Shown one piece after another: positions 17,876 through 25,908 of a stretch of 36,416 nt of DNA. The stretch is from Agrococcus pavilionensis RW1 (GTDB lineage Bacteria; Actinomycetota; Actinomycetes; Actinomycetales; Microbacteriaceae): NCBI RefSeq assembly GCF_000400485.1, contig NZ_ASHR01000023.1, positions 1 through 36,416 on the forward strand. The letters run 5' to 3'. The notes beneath the pieces are model-generated. The model ran no database searches and was not told the DNA's origin. It worked only from the letters and a program-made list of their open reading frames with translations. Positions within the stretch are counted from its first letter, which is position 1, and each line of letters opens with the position of its first letter. The position numbers were made by a program, and so were the translations under genes.

Positions 17876-18856
17876 TCAGACCGCGGGGCCCTCGTCGTGC
17901 TTGTGCTCGCCCGGCACGCGCACGCGCAGGGCGTCCTCCCGGATGCCGGCGCGCAGCGCGATCGCCTCACCAACGACGTCGCCGTCGACCTGCACGGCGC
18001 GCGGCTCGTCGAGGCGCGCCTGCGTCTCCTTCGCCTGCCCGTAGCCGAGCGCGGCGCCGGTGCGCTGCCGCCCGAGGTGGCCGCGGCGGCGCAGCAGCTT
18101 CGTGACGATCATGTTGTTGCGGGCGATGTAGCCGGCGACCTGCGCCCAGCCGCGCACGCCGCGCGGGCGCACGAGCGCGATGTCGAGCATCCCGTCGTCG
18201 ATAGCGGCGTCGGGGAGGATGATGATGCCGTTCGTCACGGTGCCGCAGTTGCCGATGAGCATCGTGTTGACCGTCGAGCGGGTCGTGCGGCCGCCGTCGA
18301 GCCGCACCGCCACCCGCACCTTGTCGAGCGACGAGATGACGCGACCGGCCGCATCCACGTAGGCGAGCCAGCCGACCTTCTTCTTGAGTCCCTCGTCGGT
18401 CTTGTCGATCATCTCGGCGTCGAGGCCGAAGCCGACCATGACCGCGAAGGCGTGCTTCGAGCGCGTGCCGTCGGGCGCCTGGATCTCGAGCTCGCCGAGG
18501 TCGATCTCGCGCTCAGCGCCGCCGAACGCGGTCCGGAGGGCCTCGACCACGTCGGTCACGTCGATGCCGAGGTTCCGGGCCAGCAGGTTGCCCGTGCCTG
18601 CGGGCACGATCGCGAGCGGCACGTCGGTGCTCGTGATCTCGTCGGCCGCGACCCGCACCGTGCCGTCGCCGCCGGCGACGATGAGCAGGTCGATGTCCTC
18701 GGCGAGCGCCGCCCTGACGGCCGCGCGGCCGGAGTCGTCCGCATCCGTCTCGAACCAGAGCGGCTCCGACCACTCGATCGGCTCGGCGGTCTCGACCTGC
18801 CGGGCGAGGGTGTCGCGATCGACCTTCACCGGGTTGTAGACGATGCCTGCGCGCAT
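17876..18856 (-). CDS. diacylglycerol / lipid kinase (DagK-YegS family)
   Basis: 326 residues. ATP-dependent lipid kinase fold: MRAGIVYNPVKVD, the nucleotide motif IVAGGDGTVRVAADE, PAGTGNLLARNLGI, and a C-terminal beta domain with DDGMLDIALVRPRG and AVQVDGDVVG. Phosphorylates diacylglycerol or a related lipid at the membrane face. ATG 18856 is chosen over a start 23 codons upstream because homologs begin with I-[VY]-NP and because TACTGT (18863-18868) sits 6 bases before it. Divergent from serS with only 91 bases between starts. Confidence 0.9.
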   Translation of the reverse strand: MRAGIVYNPVKVDRDTLARQVETAEPIEWSEPLWFETDADDSGRAAVRAALAEDIDLLIVAGGDGTVRVAADEITSTDVPLAIVPAGTGNLLARNLGIDVTDVVEALRTAFGGAEREIDLGELEIQAPDGTRSKHAFAVMVGFGLDAEMIDKTDEGLKKKVGWLAYVDAAGRVISSLDKVRVAVRLDGGRTTRSTVNTMLIGNCGTVTNGIIILPDAAIDDGMLDIALVRPRGVRGWAQVAGYIARNNMIVTKLLRRRGHLGRQRTGAALGYGQAKETQARLDEPRAVQVDGDVVGEAIALRAGIREDALRVRVPGEHKHDEGPAV

Positions 18857-18862
18857 GTCGGC

Positions 18863-18868
18863 ACAGTA
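18863..18868 (-). promoter_or_regulatory. -10 box TACTGT, leaderless start
   Basis: Minus-strand TACTGT 6 bases before ATG 18856. Confidence 0.45.
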
Positions 18869-18935
18869 CCCCGTGCATCCGGGGCGGTCGCCGAGGCCCG
18901 TCGTCGCCTCCGACGGTCCGTTCACCTGCGGCTCC

Positions 18936-18941
18936 TAGACT
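18936..18941 (+). promoter_or_regulatory. -10 box TAGACT, leaderless start of serS
   Basis: TAGACT 6 bases before GTG 18948. Purines at GGAGG between box and start are too close to the GTG to act as a Shine-Dalgarno. Confidence 0.5.
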
Positions 18942-18947
18942 GGAGGG

Positions 18948-20228
18948 GTGATCGATCCCCAGCTGCTGCGCGACCAGCCCGACCTCGTGCGCGAGAGCCA
19001 GGAGCGCCGCGGCGACCCCGTCTCGCACGTCGACGAGGCGCTGACCGCCGAGGCCGCCCGCCGCGCCGCCATCACCGAGTTCGAGCGGCTGCGCGCCGAG
19101 CAGAACGCGCACGGCAAGCTCGTCGGCCAGGCCGCCAAGGAGGACCGCCCAGCGCTCATCGAGCAGGGCAAGGCGCTCGCCGCGGGCGTGAAGGAGGCGC
19201 AGGCGCGGGTCACCGAGGCTGAGGCCGCCTTCGACACCGCCGTCTCGCGGCTCGGCAACCTCGTGCACCCCGACGTGCCCGCCGGCGAGGAGGCGAACTT
19301 CGTCACCCTCGCGACCCACGGCGAGGAGCGCTCGTTCGACTTCGAGCCGCGCGACCACGTCGAGCTCGGGGAGAGCCTGAAGGCATTCGACATCGCCCGC
19401 GGCGCGAAGGTCGCCGGCTCCCGCTTCTACTACCTCACCGGCATCGGCATGCGGCTCGAGCTCGCGCTCATGCTGCTCGGCCTCGACCAGGTGCTCGCCG
19501 ACGGCTTCACGCCGCTCACGACGCCCACGCTCGTGCGCCCCGAGATCATGCGCGGCACGGGCTTCCTCGGCGAGCACGCCGACGAGGTCTACCACCTGCC
19601 GGCCGACGACCTCTACCTCACCGGCACCTCCGAGGTCGCGCTCGCGGGCTTCCACGCCGACGAGATCATCGATGTCGAGGAGCCCAAGCGCTACGCCGGC
19701 TGGTCGACGTGCTACCGCCGCGAGGCGGGCTCCGCGGGCCGCGACACCCGCGGCATCCTGCGCGTGCACCAGTTCAACAAGCTCGAGATGTTCTCGTACG
19801 TCAGGCCCGACGAGGCCGAGGCGGAGCACGACCGGATGCGCGCCCTGCAGGAGCGCATGCTGCAGGCATGCGAGCTGGACTACCGGGTGATCGACGTCGC
19901 CGCGGGCGACCTCGGCTCCTCCGCTGCGCGGAAGTTCGACATCGAGGCGTGGATCCCGAGCCAGCAGCAGTACCGCGAGCTCACCTCGACCTCGAACTGC
20001 ACGACCTTCCAGTCGCGCCGGCTCGGCACGCGCTACCGCACCGAGAGCGGCAAGACCGCCCCGGTCGCGACGCTGAACGGCACCGCCGCCACGACCCGCT
20101 GGCTCGTCGCGATCCTCGAGACGCACCAGCAGGCCGACGGCTCGGTGCGCGTGCCCGCGGCGCTGCAGCCCTACCTCGGCGGACTCTCGGTCATCGAGCC
20201 GGTCGAGACCGCGGCGGTGGGTGCCTGA
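18948..20228 (+). CDS. serS: seryl-tRNA synthetase
   Basis: Charges tRNA-Ser (and tRNA-Sec where present). 426 residues from GTG 18948. N-terminal tRNA-binding antiparallel coiled coil (about 25-105), then the class II catalytic domain: [28 protein letters not shown], motif 2 [20 protein letters not shown], motif 3 region [19 protein letters not shown]. Standard length. It overlaps the HAD gene (TGATG), and two tRNA-Ser genes lie within 2.4 kb downstream. Confidence 0.96.
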   Translation: MIDPQLLRDQPDLVRESQERRGDPVSHVDEALTAEAARRAAITEFERLRAEQNAHGKLVGQAAKEDRPALIEQGKALAAGVKEAQARVTEAEAAFDTAVSRLGNLVHPDVPAGEEANFVTLATHGEERSFDFEPRDHVELGESLKAFDIARGAKVAGSRFYYLTGIGMRLELALMLLGLDQVLADGFTPLTTPTLVRPEIMRGTGFLGEHADEVYHLPADDLYLTGTSEVALAGFHADEIIDVEEPKRYAGWSTCYRREAGSAGRDTRGILRVHQFNKLEMFSYVRPDEAEAEHDRMRALQERMLQACELDYRVIDVAAGDLGSSAARKFDIEAWIPSQQQYRELTSTSNCTTFQSRRLGTRYRTESGKTAPVATLNGTAATTRWLVAILETHQQADGSVRVPAALQPYLGGLSVIEPVETAAVGA

Positions 20229-21028
20229 TGGAGCCGCTGCTCATCGCGCTCGACATCGACGGCACCGTCGTGCACGAGGACGACTCGCTCTCGCCCCGAG
20301 TGGCGGATGCGATCCGCGCGGTCGTCGACGCCGGTCACGTCGTGGTGCTCGCCACCGGCCGCTCGCAGTCGACGACCGAGTCGACCGCCGAGCGGCTCGG
20401 CATCGAGCCGAGCCACCTCGTCTCGGCGAACGGCGCGCTCGTGCTCGAGCGCAAGGACGGCCGCTACGAGCCGCTGCACGTCGAGACCTTCGACCCCGAG
20501 GAGGCGCTCCGCACCATCTCGCAGGGGCTGCCGAGCGGCGCCTACATGGTCGAGGACGCGACCGGCCACCGTCGGTACACGAACGGCATGCATGACTGGA
20601 ACCTCGACGAGGCCGAGCAGGTCGAGTTCGACGACCTCTTCCAGCAGCCGGCGATGCGCGTCGTGGTGATGAGCCCCGACCACGAGGTCGACGAGTTCCT
20701 CGAGATCGTCGAGCGGATGGGCCTCCACAAGGTCTCCTACGCCATCGGCTACTCGTCGTGGCTCGACATCGCGCCCGATGGGGTGACGAAGGCGACGGGT
20801 CTCGAGCGGGTCGCGAGCCTGCTCGAGATCCCGCGCGAGCGGATCCTCGCCGTCGGCGACGGGCGCAACGACATCGAGATGTTCGAGTGGGTGGCCGCGG
20901 GCGGCGGCCGCGCGGTCGCGATGGGGCAGGCGCCCGACGAGGTCAAGGCTGCCGCGAACGAGTCGACCTCCGACGTGCACGACGACGGCCTCGCCGAGGT
21001 GCTCGAGGGGCTGCTCGTCCGCTCGTAG
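20228..21028 (+). CDS. HAD-superfamily (Cof-type) phosphatase
   Basis: 266 residues. Motif I LIALDIDGTVV (nucleophile and acid Asp), motif II VVLATGRS, motif III Lys in GVTKATGLERV, motif IV VGDGRNDIEMFE: a complete Cof/HAD-IIB phosphatase with a C2 cap. Substrates in the family are sugar phosphates or nucleotide monophosphates; none can be specified. The start overlaps the serS stop by one base (TGATG), implying translational coupling. The serS-HAD pairing is frequent in actinobacteria (family knowledge), its reason unknown. Confidence 0.88.
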   Translation: MEPLLIALDIDGTVVHEDDSLSPRVADAIRAVVDAGHVVVLATGRSQSTTESTAERLGIEPSHLVSANGALVLERKDGRYEPLHVETFDPEEALRTISQGLPSGAYMVEDATGHRRYTNGMHDWNLDEAEQVEFDDLFQQPAMRVVVMSPDHEVDEFLEIVERMGLHKVSYAIGYSSWLDIAPDGVTKATGLERVASLLEIPRERILAVGDGRNDIEMFEWVAAGGGRAVAMGQAPDEVKAAANESTSDVHDDGLAEVLEGLLVRS

Positions 21029-21055
21029 TCGACGCATCCCCTCGCGCCGTACAAT
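21028..21055 (+). promoter_or_regulatory. promoter of tRNA-Ser(UGA)
   Basis: TACAAT at 21050-21055, the best -10 match in the window, with GTCGAC (21028-21033) as a -35-like hexamer and a 16-base spacer. Predicted start is about 35 bases before the mature tRNA. Confidence 0.55.
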
Positions 21056-21097
21056 CACCCGAGGCCCCCGCCGCGCTCCCAGCCGCGCGAGGCGCCT

Positions 21098-21182
21098 GGA
21101 GGGCTGTCCGAGCGGCCGATGGAGCCGGTCTTGAAAACCGGTGGGCAGCGATGCCTCGTGGGTTCGAATCCCACGCCCTCCG
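21098..21182 (+). tRNA. tRNA-Ser (anticodon UGA)
   Basis: Acceptor stem GGAGGGC (21098-21104) with GCCCTCC (21175-21181), discriminator G at 21182. Anticodon stem CCGGT/ACCGG encloses loop CTTGAAA, anticodon TGA; GGTTCGAATCC T-arm. A long variable arm makes it a class II tRNA, as expected for serine. CCA is not encoded. The LCP gene starts 30 bases later with no terminator between. Confidence 0.95.
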
Positions 21183-21212
21183 CACGAGACCGCCAGACCA
21201 GGAGGGCGCCCC

Positions 21213-22490
21213 ATGGCAGCCGAGCGCGCGACGACCGTCGTCGACACCTCGTCGATGACGCCGCGCCACGGGCGGCTGCGCCGCCACTCCGGGGTGGCGC
21301 ACGTCTTCCGCTGGATCGCGCTCGGCATGGCCGTCGTGCTCACTGCGGTCGTCGGCGTCGTCGGCATCTCGGTGCTGCGGGTCACGACGGGCATCACGAC
21401 CGTCGACCTCGCCGCCGACGTGCCGCCCGCGCAAGCCGGGTTCGCGCCTTACGAGGGCGGGTTCACGATCCTGATGGTCGGCTCCGACCAGCGCGAGGGG
21501 CAGGGCGAGGAGTTCGGGGAGTCGGCCTACGACGGCGGCAAGCTCAACGACGTCACGATGCTCCTGCACGTCAACGAGGACCACAGCCGCGCGCGGGTGG
21601 TCTCCTTCCCGCGCGACCTGCTCGTCGACTTCCCGGCGTGCGAGGACCCGGAGACGGGCGAGACGGTGCCCGCCGCGCGGAACGTGCAGTTCAACCAGGC
21701 GCTCGGCCGCGGCGGCCTCGCGTGCGTCGCGACCGTCGTCGAGAGCCTCACGGGCATGGACGTGCCCTACGCGGCGATGATCACCTTCCAGGGCGTCATC
21801 AACATGTCGACCGCGGTCGGCGGCGTGCCGGTCTGCTTCGCCGGCCCCATCGACGACCCGTGGACCGGGCTCCAGATCGAGGAGGCCGGCGTCCACGAGC
21901 TCGAGGGGGAGCGCGCGCTGCAGTTCCTGCGCTCGCGCCACGGTGTCGGCGACGGCTCCGACCTCGCGCGCATCTCGTCGCAGCAGGTGTTCCTCTCGTC
22001 GCTCGTGCGCACGCTGCAGTCGGACGCGGTGCTCACCGACTTCACGCGGCTCTACGCCATCTCGCAGGTCGCGATCGAGAACATGACGCTCTCGTCGGGC
22101 CTGGGTGACATCGGCACGATGGTGTCGATGGCGCGCGTGCTCGCCGACATCCCGCTCGAGACGATGCAGTTCGTGCTCTACCCGAACGTCTACCAGGGGG
22201 CGCGCGTCGTGCCCGACGAGGAGCGCGCCGAGGAGCTCATGCGGCGCATCCGGCTCGACCTGCCGATCGAGCTCGGCGAGGACTCGCTCGGTGTGGGATC
22301 GACCGACGAGACGCCCGCGCCGACGACCGGGCCCACCGCAACCGCGACCCCGGAGCCGACCGCGACGCCCGAGCCGACCGAGAGCGCGGCTCCGGGGACG
22401 ACGCCGACGCCGACCCCGACGGACGAGCTCGACGGCGTCATCGGTCAGGATGCGTCGCAGGAGTCGTGCGTCGTGCCCTTCGGCGGCTGA
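21213..22490 (+). CDS. LytR-CpsA-Psr (LCP) family glycopolymer ligase
   Basis: 425 residues. Basic N-terminus, one signal-anchor helix (about 31-53, FRWIALGMAVVLTAVVGVVG), then the extracellular LCP domain: ILMVGSDQREG, KLNDVTMLLHV (metal/phosphate Asp), VVSFPRDLLV (Arg), and LQFLRSRHGVGDGSDLARIS. The family transfers wall glycopolymers such as teichoic acid or arabinogalactan onto peptidoglycan. A Thr/Pro/Glu-rich tail of about 60 residues ends CVVPFGG. ATG 21213 is fixed by AGGAGGG (21200-21206), 6 bases upstream; a longer frame would begin inside the tRNA. Probably co-transcribed with tRNA-Ser(UGA). Confidence 0.92.
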   Translation: MAAERATTVVDTSSMTPRHGRLRRHSGVAHVFRWIALGMAVVLTAVVGVVGISVLRVTTGITTVDLAADVPPAQAGFAPYEGGFTILMVGSDQREGQGEEFGESAYDGGKLNDVTMLLHVNEDHSRARVVSFPRDLLVDFPACEDPETGETVPAARNVQFNQALGRGGLACVATVVESLTGMDVPYAAMITFQGVINMSTAVGGVPVCFAGPIDDPWTGLQIEEAGVHELEGERALQFLRSRHGVGDGSDLARISSQQVFLSSLVRTLQSDAVLTDFTRLYAISQVAIENMTLSSGLGDIGTMVSMARVLADIPLETMQFVLYPNVYQGARVVPDEERAEELMRRIRLDLPIELGEDSLGVGSTDETPAPTTGPTATATPEPTATPEPTESAAPGTTPTPTPTDELDGVIGQDASQESCVVPFGG

Positions 22491-22497
22491 CCGCCGT

Positions 22498-22533
22498 CGG
22501 TCGAGCAGCGCGCATAGCCCGCGTATCGAGACC
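22498..22533. repeat. extragenic palindromic repeat copy
   Basis: CGGTCGAGCAGCGCGC at the left and GCGTATCGAGACCG at the right form an imperfect inverted repeat 7 bases after the LCP stop. Same family as 11592-11627 and 27073-27107. Confidence 0.65.
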
Positions 22534-22547
22534 GTCCCCCGCTTTGC

Positions 22548-22553
22548 TAGACT
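22548..22553 (+). promoter_or_regulatory. -10 box TAGACT of tRNA-Ser(GCU)
   Basis: TAGACT, with TCGAGA (22526-22531) as a weak -35 at a 16-base spacer. That -35 would fall inside the right arm of the extragenic repeat. Confidence 0.45.
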
Positions 22554-22581
22554 TGCCGTCGGCCTGCCCACCGCGGGCCTC

Positions 22582-22670
22582 GGAGACGTCGCATAGTCCG
22601 GCCTAGTGCACCACCCTGCTAAGGTGGAGTCCCCAATAGGGGACCGAGGGTTCAAATCCCTCCGTCTCCA
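22582..22670 (+). tRNA. tRNA-Ser (anticodon GCU)
   Basis: Acceptor GGAGACG (22582-22588) with CGTCTCC (22663-22669); anticodon loop CTGCTAA, anticodon GCT; long variable arm GTCCCC-AATA-GGGGAC; GGTTCAAATCC T-arm. Discriminator base reads A at 22670, where G is usual for bacterial tRNA-Ser. CCA not encoded (ACGG follows). Confidence 0.93.
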
Positions 22671-22676
22671 CGGACT

Positions 22677-22709
22677 GAGGCCCCGCTTCCTTCTGGAACG
22701 CGGGGCCTC
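22677..22709 (+). terminator. terminator hairpin after tRNA-Ser(GCU)
   Basis: GAGGCCCCGC (22677-22686) pairs perfectly with GCGGGGCCTC (22700-22709); inside the loop TTCC/GGAA extends the stem past a single bulged C. No U-tract. Confidence 0.75.
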
Positions 22710-22848
22710 GCTCGTCCTCCGGCGCAAGCCGGCGGGAAAGTTCTCAGCGCGGCGTCGGTCATCGACGCTACGCTGAGGACGGCGCAGGGCGGATCTTGCT
22801 CGGCGCTTCTGAACGCGGCTCCGGCCGCACAGCATGATTGAAGGAAAT

Positions 22849-23052
22849 ATGGCAACCGGCACCGTCAAGTGGTTCGACTCCGGCAAGGGCTTCGGCTTCA
22901 TCGCTCCGGACGACGGCGGCAAGGATCTGTTCGCTCACTACAGCCAGATCCAGTCCAACGGCTTCAAGACCCTCGAAGAGGCTCAGGCAGTCGAGTTCGA
23001 GATCGTCGAGGGCAACAAGGGCCCGCAGGCTGCGAACATCCGCGCCCTGTGA
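22849..23052 (+). CDS. cold-shock domain protein (CspA family)
   Basis: 67-residue OB-fold nucleic-acid-binding protein, full length for the family: [18 protein letters not shown] (RNP1 KGFGFI), DLFAHYSQI (RNP2 variant), and [10 protein letters not shown] at the end. RNA chaperone role inferred from family. ATG 22849 is preceded by GAAGGA (22840-22845); the ATG at 22834, five codons upstream, is in frame but lies before the Shine-Dalgarno and is not used. Codon use is less extreme in GC than its neighbours, in line with high expression. The leader from the candidate TACGCT box (22769-22774) is about 65 bases. Confidence 0.95.
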   Translation: MATGTVKWFDSGKGFGFIAPDDGGKDLFAHYSQIQSNGFKTLEEAQAVEFEIVEGNKGPQAANIRAL

Positions 23053-23097
23053 GCCTGGTCGCGTCCTCCTGACGCGGCTCGATTCGCGCTGACGGCC

Positions 23098-23119
23098 GGG
23101 GATCAGGTAGTCTGATCCC
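23098..23119 (+). promoter_or_regulatory. hairpin overlapping the tRNA-Arg -10 box
   Basis: GGGGATCAG and CTGATCCC flank GTAGT, giving an 8-bp stem that contains TAGTCT (23108-23113), the likely -10 box of tRNA-Arg. It may also end the cspA transcript. Which role holds cannot be told from the sequence. Confidence 0.4.
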
Positions 23120-23134
23120 TGGCCGTTCGGCCAA

Positions 23135-23207
23135 GCGCCCGTAGCTCAACGGATAGAGCATCTGACTACGGATCAGAAGGTTGGGGGTTCGAGTCCCTCC
23201 GGGCGCG
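23135..23207 (+). tRNA. tRNA-Arg (anticodon ACG)
   Basis: Acceptor GCGCCCG (23135-23141) with CGGGCGC (23200-23206), discriminator G. Anticodon stem TCTGA/TCAGA with loop CTACGGA, anticodon ACG (wobble A normally becomes inosine). T-arm GGGTTCGAGTCCC region intact. 73 bases; CCA not encoded. Confidence 0.95.
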
Positions 23208-23225
23208 CACTGTGTTGAGACAGTA

Positions 23226-23255
23226 GAAGGCCACTTGCGGAAGCAAGTGGCCTTC
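23226..23255 (+). terminator. terminator hairpin after tRNA-Arg
   Basis: Perfect 13-bp stem GAAGGCCACTTGC / GCAAGTGGCCTTC closed by a GGAA tetraloop, 18 bases after the tRNA. Confidence 0.8.
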
Positions 23256-23327
23256 GTGGTTCGCGGATGCGTCCGCTCGCGCGTCGACGCCCGTTCCGGC
23301 CCGCGCGGTGCCAGGATCGCGAGCACC

Positions 23328-23702
23328 ATGGACTTCGACTACAGCGAGCTCACGCCGAGCCCGGAGGCCGTTCGGGCAGCGCACGAGCGCATGGACGCGA
23401 GCCTCGCGGCCGAGGCGGTGAACGGGCTCCGCGCCCGGCTCCTCGAGCGCTGGCCGACGGCGACCGAGCTGCGGTGGACGAGCGCCCCGGATGACGAGGG
23501 CGTGCTGCGTCACGCGCTGCTGCTCGACGCGCGCGGGCGGCTGCTCGCGACCGGTGAGGACTTCACGGTGCCGGCGCTGTTCCGCGGCGCCGTCTTCCGG
23601 CACAGGCTCGAGCCCCACTCGGAGCGGCTGCATGCCGACGGCGAGGCGGACTCGTGGTCGCTCGACCTGACGTTCGAGCGGCGCCGTCGCGCGGACGGCT
23701 GA
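23328..23702 (+). CDS. hypothetical protein
   Basis: 124 residues, soluble, Glu/Arg/Leu-rich. It begins MDFDYSELTPSPEAV and has a mixed alpha/beta pattern with LRHALLLDARGRLLATG and a C-terminal strand SWSLDLTFERRRR. No family recognised, no signal or helix for the membrane. ATG 23328 is preceded by CAGGAT (23312-23317); no Shine-Dalgarno. Coding is supported by third-position GC bias and convergence with the next gene 17 bases after its stop. Confidence 0.6.
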   Translation: MDFDYSELTPSPEAVRAAHERMDASLAAEAVNGLRARLLERWPTATELRWTSAPDDEGVLRHALLLDARGRLLATGEDFTVPALFRGAVFRHRLEPHSERLHADGEADSWSLDLTFERRRRADG

Positions 23703-23719
23703 GCCGGGCCGCGAGCCGC

Positions 23720-24157
23720 TCAGGGCTCCGGGGTCTGGCCCGCCTCGGTCGCGTTGAACCACGCGAGCCATCCGTCGCCCGACTCGTGCACCTCGTAGGC
23801 GCCGCACCAGAGCACCTCGTCGGGCAGCTCGCTCGCATCGGCGAAGCCGCCGTACCGCCCGTCGAACGGGAGCGATGAGCGGGGGCCGGTGACGCATCCG
23901 CTCGGCTCGCTCCCCGTGAACGCGATCACGGCCCTCGTCTCGTCGTTCGTCGCGGTCGTGCGGATGCTCGCGGCGTCGTCGGGCAGCCAGCTCGGCATCT
24001 CGACGCCGACCCAGCCCTCGGAGGCCTCGGCTCGGGTGTCGAACGCTTCGCTGTGCACGCGCTCGAAGGTGTCGGTGACGCTCGTGCAGCCCGCGAGGGC
24101 CGTCACGGCGAGGGAGGCTGCGGCGAGGGCGGCAACGGTCGGGAGGCGTCTCTTCAT
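23720..24157 (-). CDS. hypothetical lipoprotein
   Basis: 145 residues. Basic start MKRRLPTVAA, hydrophobic core and lipobox LAGC (Cys24), then a soluble domain with two Cys (SGCVTGP and LWCGAYE) that could form a disulfide outside the cell. WLPDDAASIRTTATNDE and GWLAWFN are the distinctive stretches. Start set by the signal peptide; TTCGAT lies 6 bases before the ATG. Function unknown. Confidence 0.7.
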   Translation of the reverse strand: MKRRLPTVAALAAASLAVTALAGCTSVTDTFERVHSEAFDTRAEASEGWVGVEMPSWLPDDAASIRTTATNDETRAVIAFTGSEPSGCVTGPRSSLPFDGRYGGFADASELPDEVLWCGAYEVHESGDGWLAWFNATEAGQTPEP

Positions 24158-24233
24158 GCCTCCATCGAAGCGGTCGAGGGCACGTGCCCGCGTCGGACGG
24201 ACGACGGATCGCGGGTCGTCCGCGCGGATGATC

Positions 24234-24740
24234 TCAGGGAGCGTCGTCGTGCACGCCGCACGAGCAGCCGACCGCTCCCGTCTCGCGGCTCCGCTCGGTG
24301 TAGGCCTGCAGCACCGCCTGCTCGAAGAGCACCTGGTGCGGCGAGAGGAACTGCTGCACCGCGGCGGGCAGTCGGCCGGCGAAGCGGTGTACGGGGCTGC
24401 CGATGGTGAGCTCGGCCACGTGCACGGCGACGTACACGAGCGAGAGCAGCGAGAAGAGCGTGAGCCCGCGGCCGTCGGGCATGAAGGCGCTCGCCACCGG
24501 GATGAGCACGACGACCGCGAGGAGGCCGTGCAGGAGCGGCGAGCGGCGGAGCCGCGCCCGCGCGGCGTCGCGCCCGTAGTCGCGCGCCGCGAGCACCGCC
24601 GTCGCTCGAGCGATCTCGTGCGCCTCCTCGTGCGAGGTGCGCTCCTCGGCGGCGATCCTGCCGATGCGCGCAGCCCGGCGCGCATAGCGCTCGATCGCGT
24701 CGATCGCCGATCCGTCGCCCTGCGTGCCCTCGTGGTCCAC
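24234..24740 (-). CDS. hypothetical membrane protein with C-terminal Cys pair
   Basis: 168 residues from GTG 24740, set by GGAGGAGG about 7 bases upstream; the longer frame upstream is non-coding. The N-terminal half is helical and charged (AIERYARRAARIGRIAAEER), then two membrane helices (LLHGLLAVVVLIPVASAF and FSLLSLVYVAVHVAELTIG), a short helix, and a tail ending GCSCGVHDD. The C-x-C-G-x-H tail could bind a metal (inference). Not recognised. Divergent from the ureohydrolase. Confidence 0.6.
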   Translation of the reverse strand: MDHEGTQGDGSAIDAIERYARRAARIGRIAAEERTSHEEAHEIARATAVLAARDYGRDAARARLRRSPLLHGLLAVVVLIPVASAFMPDGRGLTLFSLLSLVYVAVHVAELTIGSPVHRFAGRLPAAVQQFLSPHQVLFEQAVLQAYTERSRETGAVGCSCGVHDDAP

Positions 24741-24895
24741 TGCCGCACCTCCTCCACCATTCTCTCGTGCTCCTCGCTGTGCTCGCATCCGGGCCGCTCG
24801 GTGACACGAGGGCGACCGCCGCGTGCCAGAATCGCGACGAGAGCGACCGCATCCGGCACGGTCGCGGCCTCGACAGGGCCGGACAGGGAGACGAC

Positions 24896-25831
24896 ATGAT
24901 CGGTCAGCGGGACGACCCGGGGCTGCCGCGCTACGCGGGCATCGCGACGTTCGCGCTGCTGCCGCAGCTGCACGAGGTCGAGCACGCGGATGTCGCCGTC
25001 GTCGGCATCCCGTTCGACTCCGGCACGAGCTTCCGCCCGGGCGCGCGCTTCGGGCCAGCGCACGTGCGCGAGCACTCGCGCCAGCTGCATCCGTACCACC
25101 AGGTGCACGAGTCGTTCCCGTTCCGCGACCAGCAGGTGGTCGACGGCGGCGACCTCCGGGTGGGCCCCTACGACATCGAGGCCGCGGTCGAGGCGATCCA
25201 TGAGCAGGCACGGGCGCTCGTGCAGGGCGGCACGACGGTCGTGGCGATCGGCGGCGACCACACGATCGCCCTGCCGCTCTTGCGGGCGGCCGCCGAGCGG
25301 CACGGGCCGCTCGCCGTGCTCCACTTCGACGCGCACCTCGACACGTGGGACACGCTGCACGGCGCGAGCATCTGGCACGGCTCCCCGTTCCGTCGCGCGG
25401 CGGAGGAGGGGCTGCTCGACCTCGAACGCTGCCAGCACGTCGGCATCCGCGGCGGCGTCTACGACCCGAGCGAGCTCGACGACGACGCGCGGGTCGGGTT
25501 CGCGATCATCCGGAGCGACGACTTCGCCCGTCACTCGCCCGAGCAGCTCGCCGAGCGCATCCGGGACCGCCTCGGCACCGGGCAGGTGTATGTGTCGATC
25601 GACATCGACGTGCTGGATCCGGCGCACGCGCCCGGCACCGGTACGCCGGAGGTCGCCGGCATCAGCACCCGCGAGCTCTTCGGCGTGCTGCGCGAGCTGC
25701 GCGGGCTCGACATCGTCGGCGGTGACGTCGTCGAGGTGCTGCCCGCCCACGACCACGCGGGCATCACGGGACTCGCCGCCGCGCACACCGTGTGGGAGCT
25801 GCTCGCGCTCATCCCGCCGCCGTCGCGCTGA
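24896..25831 (+). CDS. ureohydrolase, agmatinase / arginase family
   Basis: 311 residues. Mn2+-dependent hydrolase that splits urea from agmatine or a related guanidino compound. Metal ligands are visible: GGDHTIALP (His), HFDAHLDTWD (Asp, His, Asp) and SIDIDVLDPAHAPGTGTPE (two Asp), with N-terminal IPFDSGTSFRPGARFGP as in SpeB. The agmatinase-type GTGTPE loop favours agmatinase or guanidinobutyrase over arginase, but not decisively. ATG 24896 has AGGGAG about 6 bases upstream. Convergent with the small repeat peptide gene. Confidence 0.9.
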   Translation: MIGQRDDPGLPRYAGIATFALLPQLHEVEHADVAVVGIPFDSGTSFRPGARFGPAHVREHSRQLHPYHQVHESFPFRDQQVVDGGDLRVGPYDIEAAVEAIHEQARALVQGGTTVVAIGGDHTIALPLLRAAAERHGPLAVLHFDAHLDTWDTLHGASIWHGSPFRRAAEEGLLDLERCQHVGIRGGVYDPSELDDDARVGFAIIRSDDFARHSPEQLAERIRDRLGTGQVYVSIDIDVLDPAHAPGTGTPEVAGISTRELFGVLRELRGLDIVGGDVVEVLPAHDHAGITGLAAAHTVWELLALIPPPSR

Positions 25832-25853
25832 GCGGGCAGCCGCCGGACGCAGC

Positions 25854-25892
25854 GCGGCCGCGGGCCGACATCGCTGTCAGCACCGCGGCCGC
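25854..25892. terminator. bidirectional hairpin between ureohydrolase and repeat peptide
   Basis: GCGGCCGCGG (25854-25863) pairs perfectly with CCGCGGCCGC (25883-25892). The loop holds a second small stem, GACA (25867-25870) with TGTC (25875-25878). It lies between two convergent genes. Confidence 0.7.
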
Positions 25893-25908
25893 GGGGGTCG
25901 GGGCGAGG

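Noticed and set aside
21141-21212. Upstream in-frame start for the LCP gene
   Set aside because: Lies inside tRNA-Ser(UGA); the AGGAGGG site fixes the start at 21213.
22834-22848. Earlier ATG for the cold-shock protein
   Set aside because: The GAAGGA ribosome site lies downstream of this ATG and serves ATG 22849; MATGTVKWF is the family start.
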